Shown: positions 26,470 through 36,061 of the stretch, in pieces
Numbering within the stretch: position 1 is the stretch's first letter
How the letters are laid out: every line of letters starts with the position of its first letter
Assembly: GCF_004348825.1 (NCBI RefSeq)
Contig: NZ_SMJU01000020.1
Coordinates: 18,302-82,301 of the forward strand
Origin: Arundinibacter roseus
Lineage (GTDB): Bacteria > Bacteroidota > Bacteroidia > Cytophagales > Spirosomataceae
Length of the DNA stretch: 64,000 nt
Reading direction: 5' to 3'
Made by a program: the position numbers and the translations under genes
Notes under the pieces: generated by a model
What the model was told of the DNA's origin: nothing
What the model saw: the letters and a program-made list of their open reading frames with translations, nothing else
Database searches by the model: none

Positions 26470-29400
26470 TTACCGAATATTATCGTCAGGCCTGAGATCA
26501 ATCATCAGGTGGTTTGGGTCGATTCCACCGCGTTCCGGCTTTCGTGGCAGGGTCACTCGTATGGTCTGCTCACCCGACCGGATGCGGTGCATTTGCAGGT
26601 AGATTGGTTGGTTCAATCCTTTTCCTTCTTCGTACATGCCAATTTCCAGCCAGTCATTCATGGGTACTTCCTTTTGGCGACCCGTACCATCGACGATCAC
26701 CTTTTGAGCCTGCACCTGCATGGTTACCAGCCATTGACCAGTTTTGGTTGGCTGGGATGAAAAATGATTCGTTTTAAGCCGCCAGTAGGTGTTGGTTTTG
26801 AACAGGTCGTCAAGCAGGTAATTCAAAGAGTCAGGGGTAACGTTTTGTAGTTCCCGATAAAGATCCAGGGTATTTGGCAAAGGAAGTACTCCTGACGTGC
26901 GTTTATGGAGCAAACGCCGCAGTGCCCCATTGACCTTTTGTTTCCCCATGTACTTAGCCAGCGCATGCATGGCGATCCCACCCTTTCTATAGTATAGAAA
27001 ATCTTCATTTGCCCGAAGCAGGGAAGCCGATGCGAGTGAGCGGGGCATTTCGTAGGAGGAATGCAGAAAGTTCACGTATTGCCGCAAATGGCCATCCCCA
27101 TAGTTCTTTTCCAGTACCTGCATGCCCGAGTAAACAGCAAGACCTTCAATCAGCACACCGGCACCTTCGAGATAAGCGGGTGTTAACCGGGCCATTCCCC
27201 ACCACTGATGCGCCATTTCGTGGACCATAATGTAGTAGGGAAGATCAAAACCACCCGGCCTTTGGTCGGGGTTCATCAGTGAATACTGTTCTCCGTAGTA
27301 TATGATGCCTGCATCCGCCGTTGCTCCACCTCCCAATCCAGCGCGTTCGGCGATGGTTAAATACTCGTATGGGTAAGCTCCAAACTGTTCGGTATAATAC
27401 CCCAGCGATGCTACTGCGCTTTGAAGTATCTTCTCAATGTGATGCGCATGGCTGGGGTGATGGTAGATCCTGATTGCGACTCCCTTGTACTTGCTTTCCC
27501 GCACCTGATATTTCCCTGACAGGATGGAGTACTCGCTTCCAATGGATGCATCGGTTTTGTAGTGGAAATAGCGCCGGTTCCCTTTGGACCAGCTTTGGTG
27601 CAACTTTCCAGGTGCTATGGCTACTTCATCTTTTGCGGTACCAATGATGGCCTCAAAGGTCGTCTGATCGGTAATGAATGGCCTTTTGCGCGCATCCTGG
27701 TCATCGAGGGAAGGCAAAGAAGGACGCTTTGTAAGCTGGTACTTTTTCCGCAGCACCGCATCGTTAATTTCCCGATAGCGCTGGTAGCCAATCGTGGGGA
27801 GCAGGTCGTAATTTGTGAAGTAGGTGCCATTATCCACCACTAGTGCTTCAATGCCCCTGGGCCGAAAACCTTGCTCTTTATACCTTACTACAAAGTTTAC
27901 ATGTAAGGAATCTGCTGGCCTCAGGGGTTGCTCCAGTGCATATATGTGGTGGTTTAGTTTTTTGTCAATCAGAACAGCCACAGCTGGTCGATTAAATTTT
28001 ACCTCGCTGAACGCTATTCCCACAGCACCGCCTATATGGATGGAGTCAATTGAAACCGAACCCTTATTCACCAGAGTATAGGTGGCCCGTATCTGGGCTT
28101 GCTGCCATTCGGGGTAGAGCTCAACATGCAGCCGGGTAGCCGTTAATTGGGGTTGTGGCCTATGGAGGTACCTGCCGTAACGCCGTTCGTATTCAGCCTT
28201 CCGCTCCATGTTATCAGAGCTAGACAGGTATTCGTTCAAAAGGTTGGTGTTATAAAAAATGAAGCTTCCTACGGTAAGCAGAAGCCCGCCACCGAGTATG
28301 GCAAGCCGCCCGGTGGAGCCCCTGAAACGGTACTTAGCGAATCGAAGGCGGTTTTTCAGACTCTGTTCTCTTCCACGAGGCCAAAGCAATCTCGCGACTA
28401 TTGCCAGCAGAAAAGCCCAGGCTAACCAATACACCTTAAACCACAGCCAGGGCCCTGGTGTTTGTCCAAAACCTCGCATATCGGTGTACCACCATCCCGG
28501 ATCGGCTCCAAAAATGAGCATTGGATGCTCGATGCCAAAATGGGAAGGGAAGGCCATAAAGCAAAAAGCCAATACCCCCACCAGGTACCCGATCTCTTTT
28601 TGATTCACCAAGAGCTGTACCACATAGACCAGCATCGTGAAAAGCAGATAATCAACAAGCTGGATTCCAAACAGCGTTTTTACGTACAGAGGAATCTCCA
28701 ATTTCTGGTAGCCCAGGCCCAGCTGCATCCCGATGCCTCCTGTCATCAGTAGGGCCATCCAGAAAAAGAGAAGGAGTCCCAATCCCAGAAATTTACCGGT
28801 AAACAGCGCCCACTCGGGTATCGGTGCAGCATCAGCCAGATCACTGAGGCCGGCATCCCGTTCCTGCCAGACAAGTAACCCAGTCAGGTACATCATCAGA
28901 AGCGGAATGACCACCCACGGGGTATTGATACTGCTGACCGGGGCGGTCAGGTAACCTAGTACCTGCTGGGTGGTAGGGTGCAGCGGAATTCCTAATTCAT
29001 TCATGATCTTACTGCCAAATAGCGCTGATCCCAGGGCCATTGCCCCCACCAGGGTAAGTCCAAGAGGGTGTCGGGCTAGTGTTGCAAAAGATGCCCTGGC
29101 AATCATCAGGGTCTGATGGATATGGGTTTCAGTACCAAAATTTCGCTGTGTTTGCGGAATAAAGTTTACTTTCGATGCAAATGGCGGAGTTTGAGCTGCA
29201 ATTTTGTCCTGTACGTTTGGACACTTTTTGAAGCCACTCCCCCAGCGGCTGGATACAGGCTGTGCAAAGCTGAAACGGTGGTAGGTAAGCCACAACGATC
29301 CCACAGCAACCGCAACCCACAAAAGCCGGTTCCACAGAAATATTCCTTCCAGTGAAATGAGTCTCGTATTTTTCTGGGTGGGCGTCCAGGTTTGCAGTTC

Positions 29401-30048
29401 GCTGCCTACGATCCCGGCAACTCCAATTGGATCCAGTACTTTCAGCAAGTCCCAGTTTCCAGGCAATTTTACTACCGCCAAAGCAATCAGTTGAGGAAAA
29501 ACTGCCAATAGCAGGCTGGCCAGATAGCCAGAATGTACCTGCCGGCTCAGCGCCGCAAAAGAGAATTGGATCGCTGTGGCAACAAAAACCGTCGGTAGGG
29601 AAATCAGGGAATAGACACTCAGATAGACTAATGGCCTGAATGGCTGTAATTCTTCCTGATTCATACCCGGAACGTAGAAGGAAAGAAGCAGTCCGGCCGG
29701 CAAAGCAAGTACCAGTCCCGCATTCAGTACAAAGGCGGCCAGAAATCGTCCGCCCAAATAGTCAAGTTTCCTAACCGGAGTAGAGTAAATTAGCGGATGC
29801 ATACGCATCTGAACGTCCCGCGCTGCCGCCTGACCGGCAACGGCCGCGCCTATAACTAGCCAGATCAAGCCGCCAATGACCGTAATGGCCGTGATGTGGA
29901 AAGTATTGTTAGGGTATACCCCGTCGCCAGGTGTGGTAACGACATTCATTAAAATTGTGAAGGCCAGAAGGGTTGCCAGGTAGAGCCAGGTAGAAATGCG
30001 CCCTTTCAGGTAAACCAGCTCGTATCGGAAGATTTTCCAGAGAATCAT
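26470..30048 (-). CDS. ABC-2 permease fused to M1-family metallopeptidase
   Basis: This 1192-aa protein combines an N-terminal ABC-2-type permease (about residues 1-620, at least ten hydrophobic segments such as TVIGGLIWLVIGAAVAGQAA and FLGLGLLLFFWMALLMTGGI) with a C-terminal M1 aminopeptidase-like domain. The zinc motif HEMAHQWWG begins at H943, with H947 and a downstream glutamate in EGLAVYSG as ligands. Such fusions are common in Bacteroidota, partnered with a separate ATPase. The ATPase gene overlaps it by 4 bases upstream. Predicted role: inner-membrane exporter with a periplasmic peptidase, acting on an unknown peptide. The divergent LytS/LytTR pair may control it. Confidence 0.88.
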   Translation of the reverse strand: MILWKIFRYELVYLKGRISTWLYLATLLAFTILMNVVTTPGDGVYPNNTFHITAITVIGGLIWLVIGAAVAGQAAARDVQMRMHPLIYSTPVRKLDYLGGRFLAAFVLNAGLVLALPAGLLLSFYVPGMNQEELQPFRPLVYLSVYSLISLPTVFVATAIQFSFAALSRQVHSGYLASLLLAVFPQLIALAVVKLPGNWDLLKVLDPIGVAGIVGSELQTWTPTQKNTRLISLEGIFLWNRLLWVAVAVGSLWLTYHRFSFAQPVSSRWGSGFKKCPNVQDKIAAQTPPFASKVNFIPQTQRNFGTETHIHQTLMIARASFATLARHPLGLTLVGAMALGSALFGSKIMNELGIPLHPTTQQVLGYLTAPVSSINTPWVVIPLLMMYLTGLLVWQERDAGLSDLADAAPIPEWALFTGKFLGLGLLLFFWMALLMTGGIGMQLGLGYQKLEIPLYVKTLFGIQLVDYLLFTMLVYVVQLLVNQKEIGYLVGVLAFCFMAFPSHFGIEHPMLIFGADPGWWYTDMRGFGQTPGPWLWFKVYWLAWAFLLAIVARLLWPRGREQSLKNRLRFAKYRFRGSTGRLAILGGGLLLTVGSFIFYNTNLLNEYLSSSDNMERKAEYERRYGRYLHRPQPQLTATRLHVELYPEWQQAQIRATYTLVNKGSVSIDSIHIGGAVGIAFSEVKFNRPAVAVLIDKKLNHHIYALEQPLRPADSLHVNFVVRYKEQGFRPRGIEALVVDNGTYFTNYDLLPTIGYQRYREINDAVLRKKYQLTKRPSLPSLDDQDARKRPFITDQTTFEAIIGTAKDEVAIAPGKLHQSWSKGNRRYFHYKTDASIGSEYSILSGKYQVRESKYKGVAIRIYHHPSHAHHIEKILQSAVASLGYYTEQFGAYPYEYLTIAERAGLGGGATADAGIIYYGEQYSLMNPDQRPGGFDLPYYIMVHEMAHQWWGMARLTPAYLEGAGVLIEGLAVYSGMQVLEKNYGDGHLRQYVNFLHSSYEMPRSLASASLLRANEDFLYYRKGGIAMHALAKYMGKQKVNGALRRLLHKRTSGVLPLPNTLDLYRELQNVTPDSLNYLLDDLFKTNTYWRLKTNHFSSQPTKTGQWLVTMQVQAQKVIVDGTGRQKEVPMNDWLEIGMYEEGKGLNQPIYLQMHRIRSGEQTIRVTLPRKPERGGIDPNHLMIDLRPDDNIR

Positions 30049-30962
30049 TGGGCTGCTTGCGGTTTATTGTTTCCTAAATGTCCTGCCATGGTGGCGAAGT
30101 ATACATCTTCCAAATCAGGCATCAGCATTTCAAATCCGTTGCCGGGATCTACTTCGCTGTAAATATGGACCACCGTTCGACCTCCCAGAAGTTTGGTGGA
30201 GATTACGTTTTGCTCCCGCGCCAAGGCTGGTAATCCACTTTTCTCCACCACGCGGCACCACACCCTTCCATGCAGTTGCTTTACGGCTTTTAAAGGCGCG
30301 TCTTCCAACAGTATTTTACCTCGGTTGATGATGGCCATTTGGGTGCAAAGCTCGCTCACATCTTCTACAATGTGGGTGGATAAAATGACGACACTATTTT
30401 CACCCAGCTCACTCAAAAGGTTGAGAAAGCGTACCCGTTCGGCCGGGTCCAGGCCCGTCGTCGGCTCATCGACGATCATAAGTTTCGGATTTCCCAACAG
30501 TGCCACGGCCACCCCGAACCGCTGTTTCATCCCCCCGGAGAATCCGCCCAGTTTTTGCCTTCGTACCTGCCAAAGGTTTGTTTGTTTCAGCAGGGCCTCT
30601 ACCACTTCTTTGCGGGAAGCCCGATTGGTAATACCTTTGAGCACGGCGAAGTAATCAAGCAGGTCCTCAGCCTTTGCCTTCGGATAGAGCCCAAACTCCT
30701 GCGGCAAATACCCCAGTGTCTGGCGCACCTGCTCCTTGTGGCCAAGTACATCTAATTCTCCCAGGTATATGCTACCTTCGTCGGGCTCCTGCAACGTAGC
30801 CAGGGTGCGCATGAGCGTAGATTTGCCAGCACCATTCGGGCCAAGCAAGCCGTACATGCCCGGTGGTATGTGAAGGGAAACATTGTCGAGTGCCCGCACC
30901 GCACCATTCGCGTAGGTTTTGGTAACATTGCGGATAGAAAGGCTGATTTGAAGATTTTTCAT
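30045..30962 (-). CDS. ABC transporter ATP-binding protein
   Basis: This 305-aa ATPase has Walker A GPNGAGKST (residues 41-49), signature LGGFSGGMKQRFGVA, Walker B LMIVDEPTTGLDP and the switch histidine in STHIVEDVSELC. It is the energising subunit for the ABC-2/M1 fusion, whose start overlaps its stop by 4 bases. A short C-terminal extension follows the ATPase core, as in CcmA/NatA-type exporters. Confidence 0.9.
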   Translation of the reverse strand: MKNLQISLSIRNVTKTYANGAVRALDNVSLHIPPGMYGLLGPNGAGKSTLMRTLATLQEPDEGSIYLGELDVLGHKEQVRQTLGYLPQEFGLYPKAKAEDLLDYFAVLKGITNRASRKEVVEALLKQTNLWQVRRQKLGGFSGGMKQRFGVAVALLGNPKLMIVDEPTTGLDPAERVRFLNLLSELGENSVVILSTHIVEDVSELCTQMAIINRGKILLEDAPLKAVKQLHGRVWCRVVEKSGLPALAREQNVISTKLLGGRTVVHIYSEVDPGNGFEMLMPDLEDVYFATMAGHLGNNKPQAAQ

Positions 30963-31218
30963 GGCTTTACTTTTTGGTTGATCCTGGATTGTGAAGGCAG
31001 TAAGAAGATGTACTCAGAAATCTTTTAACTCATCAACAAAGCAGCAGCAACCAAAGCAGAATACAAAAACCGATAGGCTACTGTTGCCAATTGATCGACC
31101 AGTGGCGGCTTTTCTTCCGCCAAAACACTTACAGGTTCAATTGGCAGGTTGGTAGATTGGAAGTGGTTTCTGGCAGAGTAACTAATAAGGGAAGAGCCCG
31201 GAATACTACCTTTGATCT

Positions 31219-32259
31219 ATGAAAAGAATAAAAAAAGTTTTCACACTCATTCACCTGGTCGTTTGGAAGCTGCTCGCGTTGTTAATAGGCCTACAGCTGT
31301 GGACGGAGGGTGATCCCAACTGGCGGGCATTGACGGTGAGCACCCTTTTGACGTGTTTGTATGTTTTTTATAGTCATTTCTATATTCTGACCCACTACCA
31401 GGGGAAAGCAAGAAAAGTAAGCTATTATTTCAGGCTGCTTTTCGTGATTTTGACTGGACCTTTGCCCTTTGTGCTCTTCCATCCGCGGGCTTTTGCATCG
31501 TGGGGTAATTTCTCGGATTACTACGCCATGACCCTGGCCTCGGCTGTGCCGCTCTTTCTCTTTCTTAGCTGGCTGGCCAGGATTACAGAGAATCTGGTAT
31601 TGAATACGATCCGGAAAGAACAGCTTGAAAAACAGGCAGTCGAGGCAGAGTTGTACTACCTGAAATCTCAGATCAATCCACACTTTCTGTTTAATACCCT
31701 CAACAACATTCATACGCTGGTGTACAAACAGGCTCCGGCTGCGCCCGAAGCTGTGCAACGCCTTTCCTCCCTGATGCGTTATATGATCTATGAATCAAAC
31801 GCTGCTTTGGTTCCACTTGTACGGGAAATTGACTACCTGCGGGACTATATCGGACTTCAGCAGCTGCGGTACAAGAATAGTCCGGTCGTGGATTTGAAAG
31901 TGCAGGGAGAATTCGCTTCCTGCCACATTGCTCCGCTGCTTTTCATTCACCTGTTGGAAAACGCTTACAAACATAGTCCGGCCCGTCTGGAAGCCGGCCA
32001 GGTAAAGGTGAAGGTGGAAGTAAATGACAATACCCTTATTTTTAGCATCCAAAATCCGTCAGCAAAAAACCCAGGAAATTCCTTGGAAGAACCCGGAGGT
32101 ATCGGTCTTCCCAATGTCCGAAAAAGGCTGGCTTTGTTGTACCCTCAGCAGCATAGTCTGGAAGTCAGTCATTCGGACGAATTGTTTACGATTGTTCTAC
32201 ATATCCAGGGTCTAAAAATGCAGTCTCATGATACGAAAACTTACCTGCTACATCATTGA
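31219..32259 (+). CDS. LytS-type sensor histidine kinase
   Basis: This 346-aa protein has four N-terminal hydrophobic segments (for example VVWKLLALLIGLQLW and ALTVSTLLTCLYVFYSHFYI), then the His_kinase domain typical of LytS with SQINPHFLFNTLNNIHTLVY, where H155 is the predicted phosphorylation site. A C-terminal ATPase domain ends with IGLPNVRKRLALLYP. It lacks a large extracellular sensor. Its 3' end overlaps the response regulator gene by 32 bases. The pair is divergent from the ABC/M1 operon, 256 bp away, and likely regulates it. Confidence 0.9.
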   Translation: MKRIKKVFTLIHLVVWKLLALLIGLQLWTEGDPNWRALTVSTLLTCLYVFYSHFYILTHYQGKARKVSYYFRLLFVILTGPLPFVLFHPRAFASWGNFSDYYAMTLASAVPLFLFLSWLARITENLVLNTIRKEQLEKQAVEAELYYLKSQINPHFLFNTLNNIHTLVYKQAPAAPEAVQRLSSLMRYMIYESNAALVPLVREIDYLRDYIGLQQLRYKNSPVVDLKVQGEFASCHIAPLLFIHLLENAYKHSPARLEAGQVKVKVEVNDNTLIFSIQNPSAKNPGNSLEEPGGIGLPNVRKRLALLYPQQHSLEVSHSDELFTIVLHIQGLKMQSHDTKTYLLHH

Positions 32260-32944
32260 CGATGAGCCTTTGGCTCAGGAAATACTGGAAGAATATATAG
32301 CCAAGGTTCCCTTTTTGGAACTGATGGGCAGCTTTGTGAGTCCCCTGGACGCAGCCGCGCAACTGGATCAGGACAAACCTGCGCTTCTTTTCCTGGACAT
32401 CAATATGCCCGACCTGGATGGTCTGAGCTTTATTCCGATGCTAAAACCCCGGCCCATGATTATCCTTACTACTGCCTACGACCAATATGCGCTGAAAGCG
32501 TTTGATCTGGAAGTAAAGGATTATCTGCTGAAGCCTTTTTCTTTTGAGCGGTTTTACCAGGGAGTCCTGCGCCTTTATCAGGAGACAGGGTTTAAACAGC
32601 CACCGCATATACAGATGACTTTGGCGGAGCCCAGGTATATTTTCCTGAAAGTAGGCCACCGGATTCAAAGAATTTCAACGGTCGATATTTTGTTTATTGA
32701 AGGGATGAAGGATTACCTCAGGATTCACACCATCAAGGAAAAGATCATGACTCTGTTGAGCTTTGCCCAACTGGAAGAACTTTTGCCTGCGCAGGATTTT
32801 GCGCGTGTACACCGGTCTTTTCTGGTGGCCATCAACAAGATTGATCATATAGAGAAAAACAGAATACAGATAGCGGGGCACACCATTCCCATCAGCGATA
32901 CCTACGGCGATGGTTTTTTTAAGAAATTAAAAGGGGTGGGATGA
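32228..32944 (+). CDS. LytTR-family response regulator
   Basis: This 238-aa protein has a receiver domain (DDEPLAQ at residues 11-17, phospho-acceptor D57 in LLFLDINMPDLDG, K102 in LLKPF) and a C-terminal LytTR DNA-binding domain from about residue 135 (FLKVGHRIQRISTVDILFIE, FARVHRSFLVAINKI). It is the partner of the LytS kinase, whose gene overlaps it. Confidence 0.92.
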   Translation: MIRKLTCYIIDDEPLAQEILEEYIAKVPFLELMGSFVSPLDAAAQLDQDKPALLFLDINMPDLDGLSFIPMLKPRPMIILTTAYDQYALKAFDLEVKDYLLKPFSFERFYQGVLRLYQETGFKQPPHIQMTLAEPRYIFLKVGHRIQRISTVDILFIEGMKDYLRIHTIKEKIMTLLSFAQLEELLPAQDFARVHRSFLVAINKIDHIEKNRIQIAGHTIPISDTYGDGFFKKLKGVG

Positions 32945-33246
32945 GTGTAGTATGCGCCAATCTTTTTACAGAGTTCGGAATTTTTACCCAGGTCGGTAGT
33001 AGTTTTCATTATGGCATTTAGGCCCTGGCATTGGCAAGCGAAATTTTAGAGAGCCCTAGAGCTAAATTGAAAACTGCTTGTACTTAATTTGCGATTGATC
33101 CAAGATCTCGAAGGCCATGAAGGATCACAGGTAAAAAAGTGCCCCCATCCAAATTCTCTTATACTTACGCCGCTTTTGCGCCCCACACGTAGCACTTCGA
33201 AAACTTCTGCTGACTGATCCATTCAGCTTGACTTTTTTTAATATAA
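32945..33246. other. Intergenic region, nothing recognised
   Basis: The 302 bp after the response regulator contain no recognisable gene, RNA or clear terminator; they lead into a transposase remnant on the other strand. Confidence 0.3.
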
Positions 33247-33464
33247 TTAGTCAAGCCTTAAAAAGTGTTGTTGATATCTTGCCCGGCAAGCAAATTGATC
33301 CATACTTCGAAAAATTGCGACAAAAACCTCCTTCCAAATGTTGATCATTCTTTTGAAGTTCATCGGTGCGGCTGCTAACATGACATTGATTACATCTCCT
33401 TTTATCCCTTTATAAAAATTTCTTGATAACCTGTAATTGGCTTTCAAATGGCCAATTACAGGTT
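33247..33464 (-). pseudogene. IS5-type transposase, C-terminal remnant
   Basis: On the minus strand the frame reads PVIGHLKANYRLSRNFYKGI, then KGDVINVMLAAAPMNFKRMI, which is the conserved C-terminus of IS5/IS1182-like transposases. The frame is cut by a stop upstream and nothing of the catalytic core remains. A 14-bp perfect inverted repeat (33428-33441 with 33451-33464) sits at the truncated 5' edge. Confidence 0.75.
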
Positions 33465-33629
33465 AAATGGCTGCTCTTCTTGAAAATCCTTTTCTTAATT
33501 TCGTTTGCTTGTAACGACTTATCTTCTTGTTAAAGGTCGATATAATTATTTAATAATCGAATTATCACGTTTGAAGCAGACAATCAGCGCCTTTTTACCC
33601 TGGAAGATGGATTTGTTGATGAAGAATTT

Positions 33630-34121
33630 GTGCCCGTCGCTACTAATACCTTTACATCCAATGACCGCAATGTTTCTGTGACCTTCACTGTTGACGCTAA
33701 TGGACATGTGACTGGCTTCACGCTTAAAGATAAAGACCAGGGCTATGAGCGGGCTGTACCACGTATCGGGCCGCTTGTTGATGCCACTAAAACCTATGCC
33801 GACCCGGATCCATCACGCACACCAAAAATCCTGTTGGCTTTGCAGGCTATGATACAGGGGGGTAAACAACTGGAAGAAGCATCAGGCCTCACCTTGGGAG
33901 CAAAGCGTGATTTTGCCGGAGGAATACCAGAGCCGCAACTGTTGAATTCATTAACGTTTATTCATTCCGAAAACGTCACCGGCCGGGGAATTCAAGGCCA
34001 TGAAAGCGACGTAAGCGAAATAGTAACCTACCAATTGAAGTCCAATCTGCCGGACACCTATATACTCGTCCATCTGACCACTGACAGCCTGGTTACGGAT
34101 TGTGATCTCGTGGAAAAATAA
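33630..34121 (+). pseudogene. DUF3471-like tail of a hydrolase, probably truncated
   Basis: The open frame from about 33567 reads ITFEADNQRLFTLEDGFVDE, then VTFTVDANGHVTGFTLKDKD, the pattern of the DUF3471 domain found at the C-terminus of many beta-lactamase-family serine hydrolases and related proteins. The remaining 110 residues (to DCDLVEK) match nothing I know. There is no signal peptide and no catalytic domain, and an in-frame stop precedes 33567, so I read it as a 5'-truncated gene next to a transposase scrap. A GTG at 33630 could still allow a 163-aa product. A good terminator follows at 34271. Confidence 0.5.
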
Positions 34122-34455
34122 TGGCTAGTTGAAGCGAAGAATGCAGGCATTTGGTTGCTGATGCTTCTTTCACCAAAAATACATTTCAATTTTCAGAATT
34201 GAATCAATTGAAAGTCACACAAAATTAAAGGCAGCCAGTTCATTAAAAGTGTCACACACCAGATTACTTCTCCGGCCAAATGGAAAGTTCAGGCCGGATT
34301 TTTTTGCTATCAACAAACAGGCAGTTGTGGTTGGACTCGGAAATTAGATTTGTTGACCTCAGAAAGTGCAATTTAGAACCATGAATTTCATCCCGTCTCT
34401 AATGATCAGCCTGGTTCTTTCGGGTTTGTAAAGAGTAGAGGTAATTTGTCCAGGC
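34122..34455. other. Intergenic region with terminator
   Basis: These 334 bp separate the DUF3471-like remnant from the convergent arr gene. Apart from the hairpin at 34271-34305 I see no feature. Confidence 0.35.
34271..34305 (+). terminator. Rho-independent terminator
   Basis: TCCGGCC (34271-34277) pairs with GGCCGGA (34292-34298), immediately followed by seven T residues. Confidence 0.7.
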
Positions 34456-34896
34456 TTATTCGATTGCCCCAATTCCCTGAGCTTCAAGTTGTGCTATTGC
34501 TTGTTTCATTGCTTCAATTTGGTCAGGGGAATGGCTATGCCAGACAGTTACTTCACCAACTACTCTGAGAGGATGCTGCGAACGATAGGACATCGATGGA
34601 TTCCCGTTGAATTTTTGGTTGGTTAGATTTGGATCATCTTCGATGGGACCCGTCGGCTCAATCAGGTAGATTCTCTCCCGTCCATCGCCTTTGGCCAATT
34701 CAGCTCCCCAAACGGCGGGATCTAAGGTAGCCGTGAAATAGATGTATCTGGCTTTATTTTGTTTCCCAAAGTTCGAGTTGTATCCAGCCTCCAATAGTTG
34801 CCCCAGTTTCAAATCAGCCTTTGTTCCATGTAAGTACGTCTGAATGAAAGGGGTATGGGCTGTGTGGGCCATTTGGGGTTCATTTTTGTTAGACAT
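34456..34896 (-). CDS. arr: Rifamycin ADP-ribosyltransferase (Arr)
   Basis: This 146-aa protein matches Arr enzymes over its full length. Arr uses NAD to ADP-ribosylate the C23 hydroxyl of rifamycins and confers resistance. Conserved stretches are YLHGTKADLKLGQLLEAGYN (catalytic-type His at residue 23), ARYIYFTATLDPAVWGAELA (Tyr), and YLIEPTGPIEDDPNLTNQKF (Asp). Length is typical (about 140-150 aa). The gene lies 9 bp downstream of a MarR-type regulator on the same strand, so the two form an operon. Resistance is a prediction from family knowledge. Confidence 0.92.
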   Translation of the reverse strand: MSNKNEPQMAHTAHTPFIQTYLHGTKADLKLGQLLEAGYNSNFGKQNKARYIYFTATLDPAVWGAELAKGDGRERIYLIEPTGPIEDDPNLTNQKFNGNPSMSYRSQHPLRVVGEVTVWHSHSPDQIEAMKQAIAQLEAQGIGAIE

Positions 34897-34905
34897 GTTG
34901 TATGC

Positions 34906-35352
34906 TTAATTAAGTTTTTCAATGGTTTGATTGGCCAATTGCAAAGATTTGTTCAGATAAGATTCTATTACCTCTCTTTCATTATCTGAAAATGAGGCGA
35001 TAATCTTTTCCGTTTCATTTTGAAATTCATCATAAAAAGGTTTCAAAAGCGCGATTATTTTCTCGCTCTCTGGGACGATATACACCTTCCTTCTATCAGC
35101 CGAATCGGGCTCCCTTTTCAACAAACCCTTTTTTTCAAATCTATCAATCAGTGCGGTTACAGACCCTGTTGTCAGTCCGGTTACTACTGCCAGCTCTCCG
35201 GCAGTCAGCTTACCTTTCAGAAAAAAGCCCAAATATTTGTGGTCCGTGCTGGCAAAGCCCATTTTTCTGGCAATTGCCTCGTGCATTTGAACCGAAGTGT
35301 AGGCGTACTTCTGACCAAGTTTTCTGATCGCCTGGACTTGTTCACTTCTCAT
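34906..35352 (-). CDS. MarR-family transcriptional regulator
   Basis: This 148-aa protein has the MarR winged-helix pattern: GKLTAGELAVVTGLTTGSVT ALIDRFEKKGLLKR (about residues 48-82) and the wing DSADRRKVYI. It is first in an operon with arr, separated by 9 bp. By analogy with other MarR proteins it probably represses its own operon through repeats found directly upstream (35355-35394). The inducer is unknown. Confidence 0.9.
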   Translation of the reverse strand: MRSEQVQAIRKLGQKYAYTSVQMHEAIARKMGFASTDHKYLGFFLKGKLTAGELAVVTGLTTGSVTALIDRFEKKGLLKREPDSADRRKVYIVPESEKIIALLKPFYDEFQNETEKIIASFSDNEREVIESYLNKSLQLANQTIEKLN

Positions 35353-35354
35353 AA

Positions 35355-35394
35355 ATTATCTTGTTTATCAATTATCTTGATCACAAAGATAAAT
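35355..35394 (-). promoter_or_regulatory. Repeated sites upstream of the MarR-arr operon
   Basis: ATTATCTTG occurs at 35355-35363 and again at 35371-35379, 16 bp apart, and an inverted relative, CAAAGATAAAT, lies at 35384-35394. They sit 3-42 bp before the MarR start codon, the usual place for an autoregulatory operator. Assignment is by location and symmetry only. Confidence 0.5.
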
Positions 35395-35664
35395 AAATAA
35401 TTTAAAATTTCAATCCCGTCAGTTCTTTGCGAGCCAGCCAAGCTGACAACTGCCAGCAGCTGACGGCTGTCCTTCACGAGTCAGAACAGACCGTTTCCTG
35501 AAAAGTTGATCGTTACTTTCAAAGGCCTGACCATCAAGTAGAAAAACATTTATCCGGCTCCAAGTCTGGTATTTAGCCGGCTGACTGACCAGATTGTATC
35601 CTCGGCTCCTTCCTTTGTATTTTAGATAGACTTTTATAACTTTAATTAACTTAATTTTATCTCC

Positions 35665-35836
35665 ATGAAAAAATGTGCTTTCCCTTCTGATTCTGCTCGG
35701 AGTATTAGCCTGCAATAGGAAAGAAACAGACACGGTAAAACCCGAGAACCAGAACTGGTATACAATAAAGTCACCAATTGACCAGGTGATTGAGGGGTTA
35801 TGGGGAGTCCGGGAAAAGACCCTTTTCTTTTTGTAA
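35665..35836 (+). pseudogene. Small lipoprotein gene broken by a one-base insertion
   Basis: The ATG at 35665 is followed by six A residues (35668-35673). With five A residues the frame would read MKNVLSLLILLGVLACNRKE and on to a stop at 35834, a classic lipoprotein signal (LLGVLAC). As written, the ATG frame ends early and the long frame begins only at GTG 35675. The product would be about 56 aa, short for such lipoproteins, so the 3' end may also be lost. This is either decay or a homopolymer error. Confidence 0.5.
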
Positions 35837-36061
35837 CAGCAGGGAAGGAAGAGGGGGCGTCTATATTTCAAAGAATCAGCTGCCGTGATGTTTCCCCCTC
35901 ATGTTGTTAGCTGTTTCAAAACCGATTGTTTACCCTGCTCAGGCTATTAATTAGCAAGACCTTCGACCGATTTAGTAGGAGAGTGGGGTGGTTAGTGGTG
36001 AAAAATTTATGGATGTAACTATATTTTTCTATATTGCCAGCATTTTCCACCCTTCAACTGC

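Noticed and set aside
33428..33464. Perfect 14-bp inverted repeat as a terminator
   Set aside because: It overlaps the transposase remnant's coding sequence and has no T tract; it may be a truncation scar.
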